DNA of 64,000 bases from Pseudanabaena sp. Salubria-1 (GCA_023336205.1 JALQCR010000013.1:62001-126000), one strand, 5' to 3'; counted from the stretch's first letter, positions 27,745 to 38,705 are shown. The notes: generated by a model from the sequence alone, not told the origin. Numbers and translations are program-made.

Positions 27745-29226
27745 TTAACGACCGCCGACGGTAATCGCGTCTACTTTGATGTGGGGCTGTCCGACAGTGA
27801 CATAGACACTGCCACTAATAGAGCCACAGAAACCAGCTGCAAGTTCGAGATCGCGAGAACTCATCGAGATTTCTTGCATAATTTCTTTGGCATCGCCGAT
27901 CAGCGTTGCACCCTTGAGCGGTTTAGTAATTTTGCCATTTTCAATGAGATAAGCTTCGTCAACGGCAAAGTTAAATTGACCAGTAGGCAAGACACTGCCA
28001 CCGCCCATCTTTTTGCAATAGATACCTTTATCGACTGAGGCAAAAAGATCATCTAAAGAAAAATCACCTGCATCGATATAGGTATTTCGCATCCGACTAG
28101 CTGCTGCATAGGCATAGCTTTGGCGACGACCGCTACCTGTGCGCGGATGTCCTGTGCGTAACTCACCAGCGCGATCGCTAATAAAGTTTTTCAAAATGCC
28201 ATTCTCAATTAAGAGTGTGCGCTGTGTGGGCATTCCTTCATCATCCATATCGATGGTTCCAAAGGCTTCTTCAGAGCGTCCTTCATCCCAAGCCGTGAGA
28301 TTTTCATGGGCGATCTTTTGACCTTTCATTTCGGCAAAGGGTGTAGTTTTAGCTTCGATGCCCGTAGTTTCTAGCAAATGTCCACAAGCCTCATGGAAGA
28401 TCACACCACCAAACTGGTTTGCCATGATGATCGGATAGGAGCCAGATTCGACATAATCGGCATAGAGCATTTTCCCTGCGGCTTCAATAATTTCATCGAC
28501 GACGGGTTCGTAGTTCCAATTGCGGAGATAGCTGGGGTCGCTTGTGCCGCCAACGCGCTTACCAATGGATGAACGATTTGCACCATCAGCACAGAGTAAG
28601 TTAGAACCAATTGACTGGGTGAGGCGAATATCTCTGGCAAATGTGCCATCACTTGCCGCAACTAAGATCTCCTGCCAATCGCGGAAATATCCAGATCGCC
28701 TTGATTGGATATGCTTGCCCTTTTTGGCAAGCATCTGATTTGTACCAAGAAGAATGTCGCCCATTTCGCGCATGGGGCTACATTGGGCGATCCATGATTC
28801 TTTGTTCTTTTTGGTAGCATAGTCACGAAAGAGTTCCAAATGAATCGATGGAATAATTGAGTTTTGAGAGGGAAGTTGTAATCCTAAAATGGAAAGGGCG
28901 CGTTCGAGGGCAGATTTTAAGCCTAGGAAAGTTAAATCATTAGTACTGACGTAACAATCAGCTTTGCCTTTGAAGGCGCGAATCCCTGCGCCTGTGGATA
29001 AACGTGGCGAGATGCTGGTAATTGTGTCGTCTTCAGCGAGACAGCTAATGTAATTATTTCGCTCTAGGAAAAATTCCACAAAATCGGCTCCTGCGGCGCG
29101 ACCGAGCCCCAACAAGATCGAGAGAGGGGCTTCCCATGTTTCGTCAAAGCGATCTCTAACGAGAGAATATTGCAGATTTGGTAGCTCTTTGGTCTGGAGC
29201 AGGTTACTGATCATAGTGGCTAGCAA
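27745..29226 (-). CDS. tldD: TldD-family metalloprotease
   Basis: 493 residues. The U62-type metalloprotease TldD (partner TldE/PmbA) degrades peptides and helps mature modified peptides. Signatures seen: the zinc site [20 protein letters not shown] (HExxxH), [53 protein letters not shown] and a C-terminal [20 protein letters not shown]. The N-terminal domain ([12 protein letters not shown]) is also family-like. An ATG at 29226 gives [11 protein letters not shown]; the second Met (29214) is equally possible. No TldE gene nearby. It lies between two copies of the ATACCAA MITE. Confidence 0.93.
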   Translation of the reverse strand: MLATMISNLLQTKELPNLQYSLVRDRFDETWEAPLSILLGLGRAAGADFVEFFLERNNYISCLAEDDTITSISPRLSTGAGIRAFKGKADCYVSTNDLTFLGLKSALERALSILGLQLPSQNSIIPSIHLELFRDYATKKNKESWIAQCSPMREMGDILLGTNQMLAKKGKHIQSRRSGYFRDWQEILVAASDGTFARDIRLTQSIGSNLLCADGANRSSIGKRVGGTSDPSYLRNWNYEPVVDEIIEAAGKMLYADYVESGSYPIIMANQFGGVIFHEACGHLLETTGIEAKTTPFAEMKGQKIAHENLTAWDEGRSEEAFGTIDMDDEGMPTQRTLLIENGILKNFISDRAGELRTGHPRTGSGRRQSYAYAAASRMRNTYIDAGDFSLDDLFASVDKGIYCKKMGGGSVLPTGQFNFAVDEAYLIENGKITKPLKGATLIGDAKEIMQEISMSSRDLELAAGFCGSISGSVYVTVGQPHIKVDAITVGGR

Positions 29227-29622
29227 TTTGTTGATTAGTTCTTCTGCAAGTGTAACAAATCAATAAACATAAAAAAGTCGGTCTTGCCATCAAGTGCGTT
29301 CTAATACCAAAACACAAAATGGCTATGCCATTTTGTGCTTTTAAAACCCTTATAGGGTTTGGTTTTTAATTCACGAAAGAGTGGCAACACTTTCGTGAAT
29401 TGGTATAAGAGCTAAAAACCGTAGAAACGGATGATTTTGTCCAGTCATCTTTAGATGACTGGACAAAATCATTTAAGAATTGTCTAGCTCCCCCCAGCCC
29501 CCCCTTGCAAAGCTTCCGCATACACACATCTCAGTTTGTCCAAACAAGGGAATTACCCCGCCTTAACCCTCCTCTCTGCAAGGGAATGGTTAGGCTGGGG
29601 TAAATTTAAAATAATAAATCAC
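29227..29622. other. Gene-free region with MITE, palindrome and G/C-rich relic
   Basis: Contains the ATACCAA MITE copy at 29304-29406, a palindrome at 29431-29472 (20-bp arms, loop TT), and at about 29486-29605 a C-rich stretch (CCCCTTGCAAAGCTTCCGCA and CTGCAAGGGAATGGTTAGGC) similar to the relic around the IS630 element at 39.8 and 41.0 kb. No coding seen. Confidence 0.7.
29304..29406. mobile_element. MITE with ATACCAA ends, second copy
   Basis: Same ends and length as 27630-27732, with a few substitutions in the stems (GGCTATGCC loop region, CACGAAAGAGTGGCAACACT). Middle AAAACCCTTATAGGGTTTGG is shared. Confidence 0.7.
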
Positions 29623-31371
29623 CTAAGTTTGCAGATAAATTCTCTCAACTTCTAACGCAGGGAGAGGCTTGTTAAATAAGTAGCCTTGCCCATATTTACA
29701 ACCAACATTTTGCAACCATTCGAGCTGAGCCTTTGTTTCAATCCCCTCGGCAATAACCGCTAAACCAAGTTGATTACTAAGAGCAATGATAGTATCTACG
29801 ACATGGTAGTTACGATTTTCAGTTTGAATTTGACTCACAAAAGATCGATCAATTTTGAGATTATCCACAGGAAAGCGATGGAGATAACCGAGAGAAGAAT
29901 AGCCAGTTCCAAAATCATCAATGCTGATTTGAATATGACGCGATCGCAATTCTTTAGTAATAGCGATCGCAGTTTCGGCGCTATCCATAATTGCACTTTC
30001 AGTAATTTCTAATTTGATATTGGCAGGATTAACTTTAGTTTCGGCGAGAATGCGATCAATATCAGCAAGGAGAGTCGCGCAAGAAAATTGCCGCACCGAG
30101 AGATTCACACTCATGGTTAGCTCTGTCCAGCCTTGCTGTTGCCATATATAAAGCTGCTCACAAGCCTGTTTAAATACCAGCATCCCCACAGGTACGATTA
30201 AGCCAGTTGTTTCCATAGAAGGAATAAATTCAGCGGGGGAAACCATACCTCGCTCAGCATTACGCCAACGCACTAATGCTTCAAATCCTACTAGTTTTTG
30301 GTCTTGCAACTCAATAATCGGTTGATAATAGAGAATAAACTCTTGCTGCTCTAGCGCCCGCTGAAGATCATTTTCTAAAATCAAGCGATTGAACATCGTA
30401 AGATGCATTTGACGATCAAAGATTTGATGACTATCTTTACCACGCAGTTTGGCTTGATACATTGCTGTATCTGCATCTTGCAAGAGTTCATCAGCTTTGC
30501 GATCGCTATTTTTCCCTAGGGCAATTCCCATACAGACCGTAATAAAGATTTCACAATTTGCGACTACGAAGGGTTTTGTAAAACTTTGAAGAATCTTTTG
30601 AAGAAATGGCTCTATCGAACTTTCTTCATCAATCTGATGAAGCAAAAAACAAAATTCATCGCCACCCATCCGCGCCAATAAATCATTGGGGCTGAGGTGC
30701 TGCTGTAGACGTTGGGCGATCGCAATTAGTAATTGATTGCCCACAGCATGACCAAAGGAACCATTCACCAATTTGAATTGATCGCAATCTATATAAACTA
30801 AAGCGAGGGATGATTCTCCTGCTTGTAAGTTCTCTTTTAATTCTTGAATTAAGAATGCTCGACTCGGCAACTTAGTGAGAGCATCCTCTAAAAGCATATT
30901 TTGCAATTGGGCAGTACGCTTTTGCACCATTGCTTCTAGTTGGGTATTAAAGATTGCTAATTGTTGATATTGCTGGTGAATGCGGATCATTGAGCGCACC
31001 CTTGCAGTTAGCTCTAAACGATTGACGGGTTTACTAATAAAGTCGTCAGCGCCAGCAAATAAGCATTGGGCAAGATCCTTTTTGGTGGTTAAGGCTGTAA
31101 CTACAATAATTGGTACAGCACTCCATTTTGGCATCGCTTTAATCCGCCGACAGACCTCAATGCCGTCCATATCTGGCATCATTACATCCAGCAAAATTAG
31201 ATCGGGTTGAAAGGCTTCTAGATAGGCGATCGCATCTTTACCACTAGCCGCATAATGTAAATGATAGTCTTGATTTTCCTGCTCAAAGTCTTCACTGGTA
31301 CTTAGGAGCGTTTCAATTACATCAAAATTATCAGGTTCATCGTCAACGACCAGGATTGAAGGTTTGTTCAT
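29623..31371 (-). CDS. Response regulator with GGDEF and EAL domains
   Basis: 582 residues that would make and/or break cyclic di-GMP under control of a receiver. REC at about 5-125 (SILVVDDEPDNFDVIETLL, phosphoacceptor in LILLDVMMPDMDGIE), coiled coil, GGDEF at about 165-325 with the intact active site ARMGGDEF, EAL at about 335-580 with FEALVRW, EITESAIMD and IDDFGTGYSSLGYL. The product-inhibition RxxD is not evident (LSPNDLLARMGGDEF has Ser in the Arg position). It is the last gene of the kinase island; its receiver is nearly the same as those of the two following kinases, so they probably share phosphodonors (inference). Confidence 0.94.
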   Translation of the reverse strand: MNKPSILVVDDEPDNFDVIETLLSTSEDFEQENQDYHLHYAASGKDAIAYLEAFQPDLILLDVMMPDMDGIEVCRRIKAMPKWSAVPIIVVTALTTKKDLAQCLFAGADDFISKPVNRLELTARVRSMIRIHQQYQQLAIFNTQLEAMVQKRTAQLQNMLLEDALTKLPSRAFLIQELKENLQAGESSLALVYIDCDQFKLVNGSFGHAVGNQLLIAIAQRLQQHLSPNDLLARMGGDEFCFLLHQIDEESSIEPFLQKILQSFTKPFVVANCEIFITVCMGIALGKNSDRKADELLQDADTAMYQAKLRGKDSHQIFDRQMHLTMFNRLILENDLQRALEQQEFILYYQPIIELQDQKLVGFEALVRWRNAERGMVSPAEFIPSMETTGLIVPVGMLVFKQACEQLYIWQQQGWTELTMSVNLSVRQFSCATLLADIDRILAETKVNPANIKLEITESAIMDSAETAIAITKELRSRHIQISIDDFGTGYSSLGYLHRFPVDNLKIDRSFVSQIQTENRNYHVVDTIIALSNQLGLAVIAEGIETKAQLEWLQNVGCKYGQGYLFNKPLPALEVERIYLQT

Positions 31372-31436
31372 AGGAATTAATTAAGGACTAATTAAAGATT
31401 ATTATATAGAGGATTGAGAATCAGATTAATTTGAGT

Positions 31437-34400
31437 CTAATTAGAGACTAAAAATTTCTGAATAAGTTGTGTTAATTGCCTCAGCTTAACAGGTTTACTT
31501 AAATAGTCATTAGCTCCTGCGGCAAGACAATGCTCTACATCTTTGTCCATGGCTAAAGCTGTGATGGCAATTATTGGAACATGATCGAGGCTAGGAATTT
31601 TGCGAATCTGTTTGGTAGCTTCTATACCATCCATCACAGGCATTTGAATATCCATCAAAATTAAATCAGGTTTTGATACTTGTGCTAAGGCGAGCGCTTC
31701 TTGTCCATTTTGGGCTACCACAATTTTATAGCCTTTAGCCGTTAAGTAGCTAGAAATTGTCATGGTGTTAAGTTCATTGTCTTCTACTAGCAAAATTGTA
31801 TAGGAACGGCTTTGTGTGTTCTGGTTGCATTCAGAAGCGGTTTCAGTCTGATTGATGACGGATGGCAATACTTTAGTAGATGCTGTATAGGGAAGCGCAA
31901 TTGTAAAGCAGCTACCGACACCTATTTCACTCGTTAACATGACTATACCACCATGCATTTCCACTATGCGTTTCACTAGCGCTAACCCCAATCCTGTACC
32001 CTGATATTGACGATTAAGAGCACTATCGATTTGAATAAAAGGCTGAAACAGCTTACTAATATTTTCTGGAGAAATACCGATACCTGTATCGATCACCGAG
32101 AAGTAAAGATAGCTCGATTCTGCTAATTCTGGTTTGGTGCTAACGATCGCAGAAGGTTGATTAGAAGAGGCTTGATTACCCAAAGAAGGGGGATGGTTAC
32201 CACTAACTTCTAAGGTAATGCGTCCACCATCTGGAGTAAATTTGACAGCATTATTAAGCAAGTTGATCAAGACTTGGCGAATACGTCTTTCATCGACATT
32301 TAATTCCGAAAGATTGGGTACGATTTTTGTTTCTAACTGGATACTTTTTTTGAGGGCTTGCTGCTTAACAAAAGGAAGACAGGATTGACAGAGAAATTCG
32401 ACAGGGACATTGGAGTATTCTAGATCAATTTGTCCAGATTCGATTTTAGCGACATCGAGAATGTCATTAATGAGTTCCAATAGATGCGAGCCACTACGTT
32501 CAATAGTTTGCAGAGCCTTGATTTGAGAACTAGTAACTTTACCAAAAATCTGCTCTTGCATTCCCTCAGTCATCCCCAGAATCGCATTAAGTGGGGTGCG
32601 GAGTTCATGGCTCATATTAGCTAAGAATTCATCTTTTAATCGGGTAGCACGCGCAAGTTCTTCATTGGACATTGCTAGCTTTTGATTAATTTCGGTAAGG
32701 TGTTGCTGCGTTTTTTGCCGATCGCGAAGTTCTTGTTGCAACTTTTCAAATAAATCAGCTTGTTGAATGGCGATCGCTAACTGATTCGTAATTTGTTGGA
32801 GTAAATTAATTTCCCATGTTTGCCAATGGCGCGGGCGATCGCATTGATGCACGATCAGCAATCCCCAAAGAGCCCCATTTTGAACAATCGGCACAACGAG
32901 TTTGGCTCTGACCTGTATTTCAGCAAGAAACTCGGCTAGACAGGGTAGTACCTCATTCGGCTGAGCTTCGCGATCGGTGAGGGCAAATATTCGACCTTCA
33001 ATATAGCGATCATAATTAACTTGAGGAAAAATCTCTTCAGGAAAAGGAATATCTAAAATAGCCTGCCATTGCGGTAAAACGGATTCAGAAATAGCAGCGC
33101 CTGTTCCGTCAGGAAAGACTCGATAGACTAGCACCCGATCTGATTTTAAAACCTGATGAACTTGTTGCACGGTGGCTTGCAGGATTTCAGGTAAATTCAA
33201 GGTTAAGCGAATTCGTTGAGTAATTGCTGCAAGTAATTTCTCCTGATCAACCTGTTGGCGAATCAATTCCTCTGCTTGCTTGCGATCGCTAATATCCACG
33301 ACCACAAAGACACATTCGTTCTCTGAGAGTAGCGCCAGTCCAACGAGAACATGAACGGAATGCCCATCCTTGTGATAATAGATTTTTTCCCAAGGCGCAA
33401 TCACCCGACTAAGTCCTAGATGCTGGATGGCATGACGATCGATTGGCAGATATTCGGGAGGAGTAATATTTTCCCAGCTAATTTGCTTGGCGTTCAGATC
33501 TTCTCTCGTATAGCCAAGCATTTCCAAGAAGCGATCATTAGCATCGATAATCTGACCGTTCAAGTCAGTAAACATCATCCCCACGATGTCTGATTCAAAT
33601 ACACGCCGAAATCGAGTTTCACTTTTCTGTAGAGCTAGTTCCGCCTGTTTGCGTTCAGTTTGATCGCGGACAATGATCAACGCCTCGTCATCGCTAATCG
33701 GCACAATCCGTACCTCTTCAAAAACAAAGCGATCTCCTCGATATAACTGATGTTCATAAACCTGTAATTCCCCCGTAGCGATCGATTTTTCGAGCATCTT
33801 TAATTGTTGCTGTAATAGCTCAGGTGACAATACTTCAGAGAGATGCTGCTGAATTGGCAAGAAATTTTGGTCGGGGTCTTTAGAATTGATATATTCCAAG
33901 CATTTACCATTGCGCGACACCCGCAACAATAAATCAGGGATAGCCTCGATCATCGCGCGTACGTGGGATTCACTGCTGCGAAGAGCTTTAGTCCTTTCTT
34001 GGACTTTAATTTCTAAGGATTGATTGAGTTCGATGAGTTCTGCTTCTACTTTTTTGCGCTCAATTAATTCTTCCTGTAGCTGTTGATAGGTGATGACTTG
34101 TTGATTTTCTAACAACTCATTGCGATGTTCCAACAAAGATATCTTTTCTGCCTCTAGGCGTATCACCTTTTGCTCTAGAACCTCTGCTAAATTGTAAATC
34201 TCGATCGGATTAAGCGCTTGTAGTAAGCTCGTCTGGGTGATGATTCCCAAGATTTCTCCCTCTTCACCAACTACAGCGATGCGGCTGATGAAGCGCTGCT
34301 CCATGATTTGATGTACCATCCACAGCGAATCCTCTGGCTTGACCGCAAAGATCGGACTGCTCATCATTGCTTCCGCCGTCCAACTTTCTAGGTTTAAGCC

Positions 34401-35096
34401 TAAGGCTTGAAACTGCACAATATCGCGCTCAGTCAAAATCCCCACAGGTACTTGCAAACATTTATCTTGTTTTAATCTAGTTTCGACAATGATCACGGAG
34501 CTAATGTGGTATTGAGCCATCAGTTTAGCGATCGCTAGCATTGAATCTTCGGGTGCGGCACTGATCACTTCACGAGTCATCACTTCATTCACAAGCCTTA
34601 GTCGCAGCAGATCGATCGGTCGAGAGGTTTGACGTAAACTTTCATAGGTCACAAGTCCCACAAGGCGATCGCTATCATCCACGATTGGCAAATGACGGAT
34701 ATAATGCTGCTGAATAAGATTAATCGCAAAAAACAAATCTGTAAAAGCAGACTCTCGCAGAGTGATTACAGGATGAGCCATGACTTCTGTTACTGCAACG
34801 TCTAGGGGTAGTTGCTCGGCGCTTAGACGTACTACATCTCTCTCGGTGACGATGCCTACTAACTGCTCATTATCTACAACCAATACACAACTTGATCGTA
34901 CTTCGATCTCCAATTGAGCCGATTGATTATCTAAGGTTTTAGCTGCATCACATTGCGATCGCACCCCGCTCATTTGCGCGATCGCCTCCGAAACCTTAGT
35001 TTCAGGCGCAACAACAATAGGATTACGAATAATCGCTGATGTTAGTTCTACTTGAGCAGGGGAATTAAACATAAATTTATGAGGATCTGTTCTCAA
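31437..35096 (-). CDS. Hybrid histidine kinase: CBS x4-PAS-PAS-GAF-HisKA-HATPase-REC
   Basis: 1219 residues. The N-terminus has two CBS pairs (about 20-300: SSCVLVVDNEQLVGIVTERD, IRHLPIVDDSDRLVGLVTYE, VPVGILTERDIVQF, SRIAVVGEEGEILGIITQTS), which usually bind adenine nucleotides. After a coiled coil come two PAS domains, a phytochrome-type GAF (LAEFLAEIQVRAKLVVPI; no obvious bilin Cys motif recognised), HisKA (NMSHELRTPLNAILGM), HATPase_c (NLLNNAVKF, IDTGIGIS, GTGLGLALV) and a C-terminal receiver (LILMDIQMPVMDGIE). Soluble. Its stop is 65 bases before the GGDEF-EAL gene and its start 11 bases after the stop of the next kinase, so these are probably co-transcribed. Confidence 0.93.
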   Translation of the reverse strand: MRTDPHKFMFNSPAQVELTSAIIRNPIVVAPETKVSEAIAQMSGVRSQCDAAKTLDNQSAQLEIEVRSSCVLVVDNEQLVGIVTERDVVRLSAEQLPLDVAVTEVMAHPVITLRESAFTDLFFAINLIQQHYIRHLPIVDDSDRLVGLVTYESLRQTSRPIDLLRLRLVNEVMTREVISAAPEDSMLAIAKLMAQYHISSVIIVETRLKQDKCLQVPVGILTERDIVQFQALGLNLESWTAEAMMSSPIFAVKPEDSLWMVHQIMEQRFISRIAVVGEEGEILGIITQTSLLQALNPIEIYNLAEVLEQKVIRLEAEKISLLEHRNELLENQQVITYQQLQEELIERKKVEAELIELNQSLEIKVQERTKALRSSESHVRAMIEAIPDLLLRVSRNGKCLEYINSKDPDQNFLPIQQHLSEVLSPELLQQQLKMLEKSIATGELQVYEHQLYRGDRFVFEEVRIVPISDDEALIIVRDQTERKQAELALQKSETRFRRVFESDIVGMMFTDLNGQIIDANDRFLEMLGYTREDLNAKQISWENITPPEYLPIDRHAIQHLGLSRVIAPWEKIYYHKDGHSVHVLVGLALLSENECVFVVVDISDRKQAEELIRQQVDQEKLLAAITQRIRLTLNLPEILQATVQQVHQVLKSDRVLVYRVFPDGTGAAISESVLPQWQAILDIPFPEEIFPQVNYDRYIEGRIFALTDREAQPNEVLPCLAEFLAEIQVRAKLVVPIVQNGALWGLLIVHQCDRPRHWQTWEINLLQQITNQLAIAIQQADLFEKLQQELRDRQKTQQHLTEINQKLAMSNEELARATRLKDEFLANMSHELRTPLNAILGMTEGMQEQIFGKVTSSQIKALQTIERSGSHLLELINDILDVAKIESGQIDLEYSNVPVEFLCQSCLPFVKQQALKKSIQLETKIVPNLSELNVDERRIRQVLINLLNNAVKFTPDGGRITLEVSGNHPPSLGNQASSNQPSAIVSTKPELAESSYLYFSVIDTGIGISPENISKLFQPFIQIDSALNRQYQGTGLGLALVKRIVEMHGGIVMLTSEIGVGSCFTIALPYTASTKVLPSVINQTETASECNQNTQSRSYTILLVEDNELNTMTISSYLTAKGYKIVVAQNGQEALALAQVSKPDLILMDIQMPVMDGIEATKQIRKIPSLDHVPIIAITALAMDKDVEHCLAAGANDYLSKPVKLRQLTQLIQKFLVSN

Positions 35097-35107
35097 CCAT
35101 AATGGAA

Positions 35108-36244
35108 TTAGGATCGGAGCGGCAGAGAAATATTTACGGTTGTTTGCTGTTGATAAATGCTATTAATCGCAAAAATCCCCCCAGCTAATTCAACAATCTT
35201 TTTGACAATTCTTAATCCTAAACCAATGCCTTGCTGTTCATAGGTTTTACGCTCAAATTGCACAAAAGCATCAATGCGATCGACTTGTTCTTTGGTCATA
35301 CCTCGCCCTAGATCATGCACTGACAAATTAAACATATTGTCCACCACTTGGCTATTTATTGTAATTCTCGTCCCTGACGAGGAGAACTTTACAGCATTAT
35401 CAACTAATTCATGGAGAATCGTCAAAAGATACCGATCCGATAGGGCAATCTCTGCGTCCTCAAGTTCAAAGATAAGGTCGTTATCACTACGTTTAAGCTT
35501 GTGCACATAGGATCTCAGCGTAGATGCAACTACGGTACTAGAAAATTTAGTATGCGCAGTTTTAAAAGATTGTTGACGACTTGGAGATGTCTCTAACTCT
35601 AAGTAAAGCAGAAATTTTTTGGTTAAATTTTCTAGTCTCTGTGCTGAATCATCAACCCAGCCTAACATTTCTCGGATTTCGTTAATATCCATGTTCTCAA
35701 TATCTTCTTGTAGCAAAGAAATTGTGCCCATAATGCCATTTAGAGGAGTATTTAGCTCATGGGACATTCTCGAAGACAAAGTGCCCCGTAGTTCATTGAG
35801 AGTACTTTCGAGGATATTAATCGTATTTGATTGGATCTGCGAGAGGGCTTGAATATTATCGTACTGTTGCTTGATTCTCAGCATTGAATGCACTCGCGCT
35901 CGCATTTCAACACTATTAATTGGTTTACTAATAAAATCATCTGCTCCAGCATTTAGACAATTAGCTAGATCGGACTTAGAATTTAATGCTGTCACCATAA
36001 TGATGGGTACAATTTGCCATTCAGGATTCGCTTTAATCCGCCTACAGACCTCTATGCCATCCATCTCTGGCATCATCACATCCATCAAAATCAGATCGGG
36101 CTGAAATGCTTCAAGGCTAGCGATCGCACTTTTCCCATTGGCTGCGTAATGTAATTGATAATTCTGTTCGCTCAAGAGCGTCTCAATCACATCAAAGTTA
36201 TCGGGTTCATCATCAACAACTAAAATAGAAAATGTATTTGTCAT
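35108..36244 (-). CDS. REC-HisKA-HATPase sensor kinase
   Basis: Start set at ATG 36244 (MTNTFSILVVDDEPDNFDVI), where homology to neighbouring receivers begins; an upstream ATG at 36301 would add 19 unrelated residues. About 378 residues: receiver (LILMDVMMPEMDGIE, about 5-120), short linker, divergent HisKA (RMSHELNTPLNGIMGTISLL) and HATPase_c (LVDNAVKFSS, VHDLGRGMT, QGIGLGLRIV). Note N for R in HELNTPL and RGM for the usual GIG of the G1 box. A receiver at the N-terminus of a kinase suggests it is controlled by another kinase of the island. Confidence 0.9.
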   Translation of the reverse strand: MTNTFSILVVDDEPDNFDVIETLLSEQNYQLHYAANGKSAIASLEAFQPDLILMDVMMPEMDGIEVCRRIKANPEWQIVPIIMVTALNSKSDLANCLNAGADDFISKPINSVEMRARVHSMLRIKQQYDNIQALSQIQSNTINILESTLNELRGTLSSRMSHELNTPLNGIMGTISLLQEDIENMDINEIREMLGWVDDSAQRLENLTKKFLLYLELETSPSRQQSFKTAHTKFSSTVVASTLRSYVHKLKRSDNDLIFELEDAEIALSDRYLLTILHELVDNAVKFSSSGTRITINSQVVDNMFNLSVHDLGRGMTKEQVDRIDAFVQFERKTYEQQGIGLGLRIVKKIVELAGGIFAINSIYQQQTTVNISLPLRS

Positions 36245-36308
36245 TATTTTACTCTGATCAACCTTAATCCATAAACCATATTTTTTAATCTTTTTCCTCA
36301 AGAGATGA

Positions 36309-36337
36309 GTATAGTCGGCGCTAAGCGCCGACTATAC
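36309..36337. terminator. Perfect palindrome, 13-bp arms, loop TAA
   Basis: GTATAGTCGGCGC-TAA-GCGCCGACTATAC. The right arm starts with the last base of the stop codon of the kinase at 36337-38694 and separates it from the next kinase. Confidence 0.8.
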
Positions 36338-38694
36338 TATGAAGAATTTTTATCCAGATAATCCTCTAAATAAGCAATAACCAAAGGATAACTTTGATCA
36401 AGCTCTAGTACTAGGCGATCGCAACCATCTAATTGCTGATTACGTCCTGCAACCTCTAATTTAAAAAGAGTCTCAGCAAATGATCTAGCACCAATCATTC
36501 TACTACTACCCTTTAAAGTATGAGCAACATATTCTATTTGTGAAGCGTCTTGATCTAATACAGCTTGTTGAAGCTTATTTAGTAAGCTGGGACATTCTTC
36601 ATTTAAGAATAGATTAATCATCCGTTTAGGCAGATCAAGAGAAACTTTCTCAATCTCTCTAAGCGCATGACTATCAAAGTCTGTACTGATTTCATCTTTA
36701 GATGATTGTATTTCAATTTCTAGCGAACTATTCCCCCAACGCTCAATTATTCTTTGTAAAGTATCAAAAGATACTGGCTTACTAATATAGTCGTCCATCC
36801 CTGCATCTAAACACATTTCGCGATCGCCTTGCATGGCGCTAGCAGTCATGGCAATCAAGGTCGGGCGCGAAGGACTAGTTGATAGTTTTGACCATTCCTG
36901 CACAATATAGGTAGCAGTTTCTAATCCATTTAGGCGTGGCATTTGGACATCTAAGAACACAATATCAAAAGCACTACTTTTCAGCGCATCAATTGCCTCT
37001 AGACCGTCATTGACAATCATTGGTGCATAACCCATTTTACTGAACATCGCCAAAACCATTTCTTGGTTGATCAAATTATCCTCCGCAACCAAAATATTGA
37101 GCGGTAATTGCGTTGCAAGCGCAATACTAGGTGGCTGAGCTTGACGCAACATACTTCTCCTTTCATAGGGAGTCATCACATGAGGTCGTTCATCTGTAAC
37201 TGAGACTGGCAAAGTAAAAGAGAAGGTAGACCCTTCGCCTAGAGAGCTTTCTGCCCATATATGTCCTCTCATCATCTGCACTAGTTTTTGACAAATCGCT
37301 AACCCCAATCCTGTGCCGCCATACTGACGAGCAGTAGCGATCGATGCTTGAGTAAAGGGCTGAAATAGCTTTTGGATCTGTTCAGGCGAAAGACCAATTC
37401 CTGAGTCTTTTACCTCAAAAAGTAGTGTTAGCTCCTTCTCAGACTGGGTTTGTGGCGATATGTATGGTGATACGGACAGGCGAACTGCTCCTGCGTGAGT
37501 GAATTTGACAGCATTGTTTGCTAGATTTAGCAAAATTTGACGCAGTCTGATCGGATCACCCAGAATATATGTAGGTGTATTTGCATCAATCTGATAATGC
37601 AACTCAATTCCTCTTGCATCAGCTTGCTGACTCAGGAGCGCACAGGTATCCGCAATCATTCCATGCAAATCAATCGGTAGATTTTCAAATAAAAGTTTTT
37701 GGGATTCAAGTTTGGAGAAATCGAGGATGTCATTAATTACAGTTAAAAGTATTTCGCCACTAGTTTGAATGGATTGGACAAACTTATTTTGTTCTGGATC
37801 TAGGGAAGTAGTTGCTAATAACTCAGTCATTCCTAGAACTCCATTGATGGGAGTGCGGATTTCATGGCTCATCATTGCTAAAAAATCCGACTTAACTCGT
37901 AAAGCCGACTCGGCAACTTCTTTGGATTTTTGGAGATTGATTTCGTAATTTTTGCGATCGGTTATGTCACGAAACCTCCAGACAAATCCCCAAAACCGAC
38001 CATTAGGGGAAGTCACTGAACTACTAAAATATTCATAGGTGAGTTCATTGATCACCAACTCACCATGAGTAACTTGCTCTGGCTCGTCATAGGTTTCTTC
38101 TAAGATTTGAGTAATCGCTGGAGGAAAACTTGCTGTTTGCAGTAACTGTAACTCCTGTGGCTTAGTAGTAGTCGCAATAACTTTGATATCGCATATTTCA
38201 CACATTTTTTGGTTATATGCGACTAATCGGCCCTGTTCATCTACAGCAATAATGCCCTCTAGACTAGCCTCAATTTGAGCATGAATCAGCGCATTAGCCC
38301 GTTCTAACCGATCATGCTGCTCTTTAATACGTAACATGGAGCTTACTCGCGCTCGAAACTCCAGAGAGTTTAAGGGCTTACTGATAAAGTCGTCGGCTCC
38401 TGCATTCAGGCATCTTGCCAAGTCTTCTTTAGAATTAAGAGCCGTAACCATAATAATTGGCACGGCTTGCCACTTTGGTAAAGCTTTAATGTTTTTGCAA
38501 ACCTCAATGCCATCCATAACTGGCATCATGACATCTAGCAAAATTAGATCAGGCTGAAATGTATCGAGATAGGCGATCGCATCTTTGCCACTAGCAGCAT
38601 AGTGCAACTGGTAATCTTGATTGTTCAAGATAGTTTCGATTACATCAAAATTATCAGCTTCGTCGTCAATAATTAAAACAGATGCTAGATTCAT
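36337..38694 (-). CDS. Hybrid histidine kinase: REC-PAS-HisKA-HATPase-REC-Hpt
   Basis: 785 residues. REC (about 5-125, LILLDVMMPVMDGIE intact), PAS (EGIIAVDEQGRLVAYNQKMC), HisKA ([20 protein letters not shown]), HATPase_c ([25 protein letters not shown]), second receiver (IVFLDVQMPRLNGLE) and Hpt ([14 protein letters not shown]). Architecture matches the kinase at 25005-27482 but here the first receiver keeps its Asp. The Hpt domain offers an output to separate response regulators such as the neighbouring REC-GGDEF-EAL protein (inference). Soluble. Confidence 0.93.
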   Translation of the reverse strand: MNLASVLIIDDEADNFDVIETILNNQDYQLHYAASGKDAIAYLDTFQPDLILLDVMMPVMDGIEVCKNIKALPKWQAVPIIMVTALNSKEDLARCLNAGADDFISKPLNSLEFRARVSSMLRIKEQHDRLERANALIHAQIEASLEGIIAVDEQGRLVAYNQKMCEICDIKVIATTTKPQELQLLQTASFPPAITQILEETYDEPEQVTHGELVINELTYEYFSSSVTSPNGRFWGFVWRFRDITDRKNYEINLQKSKEVAESALRVKSDFLAMMSHEIRTPINGVLGMTELLATTSLDPEQNKFVQSIQTSGEILLTVINDILDFSKLESQKLLFENLPIDLHGMIADTCALLSQQADARGIELHYQIDANTPTYILGDPIRLRQILLNLANNAVKFTHAGAVRLSVSPYISPQTQSEKELTLLFEVKDSGIGLSPEQIQKLFQPFTQASIATARQYGGTGLGLAICQKLVQMMRGHIWAESSLGEGSTFSFTLPVSVTDERPHVMTPYERRSMLRQAQPPSIALATQLPLNILVAEDNLINQEMVLAMFSKMGYAPMIVNDGLEAIDALKSSAFDIVFLDVQMPRLNGLETATYIVQEWSKLSTSPSRPTLIAMTASAMQGDREMCLDAGMDDYISKPVSFDTLQRIIERWGNSSLEIEIQSSKDEISTDFDSHALREIEKVSLDLPKRMINLFLNEECPSLLNKLQQAVLDQDASQIEYVAHTLKGSSRMIGARSFAETLFKLEVAGRNQQLDGCDRLVLELDQSYPLVIAYLEDYLDKNSS

Positions 38695-38705
38695 CGCCTA
38701 TCTTC

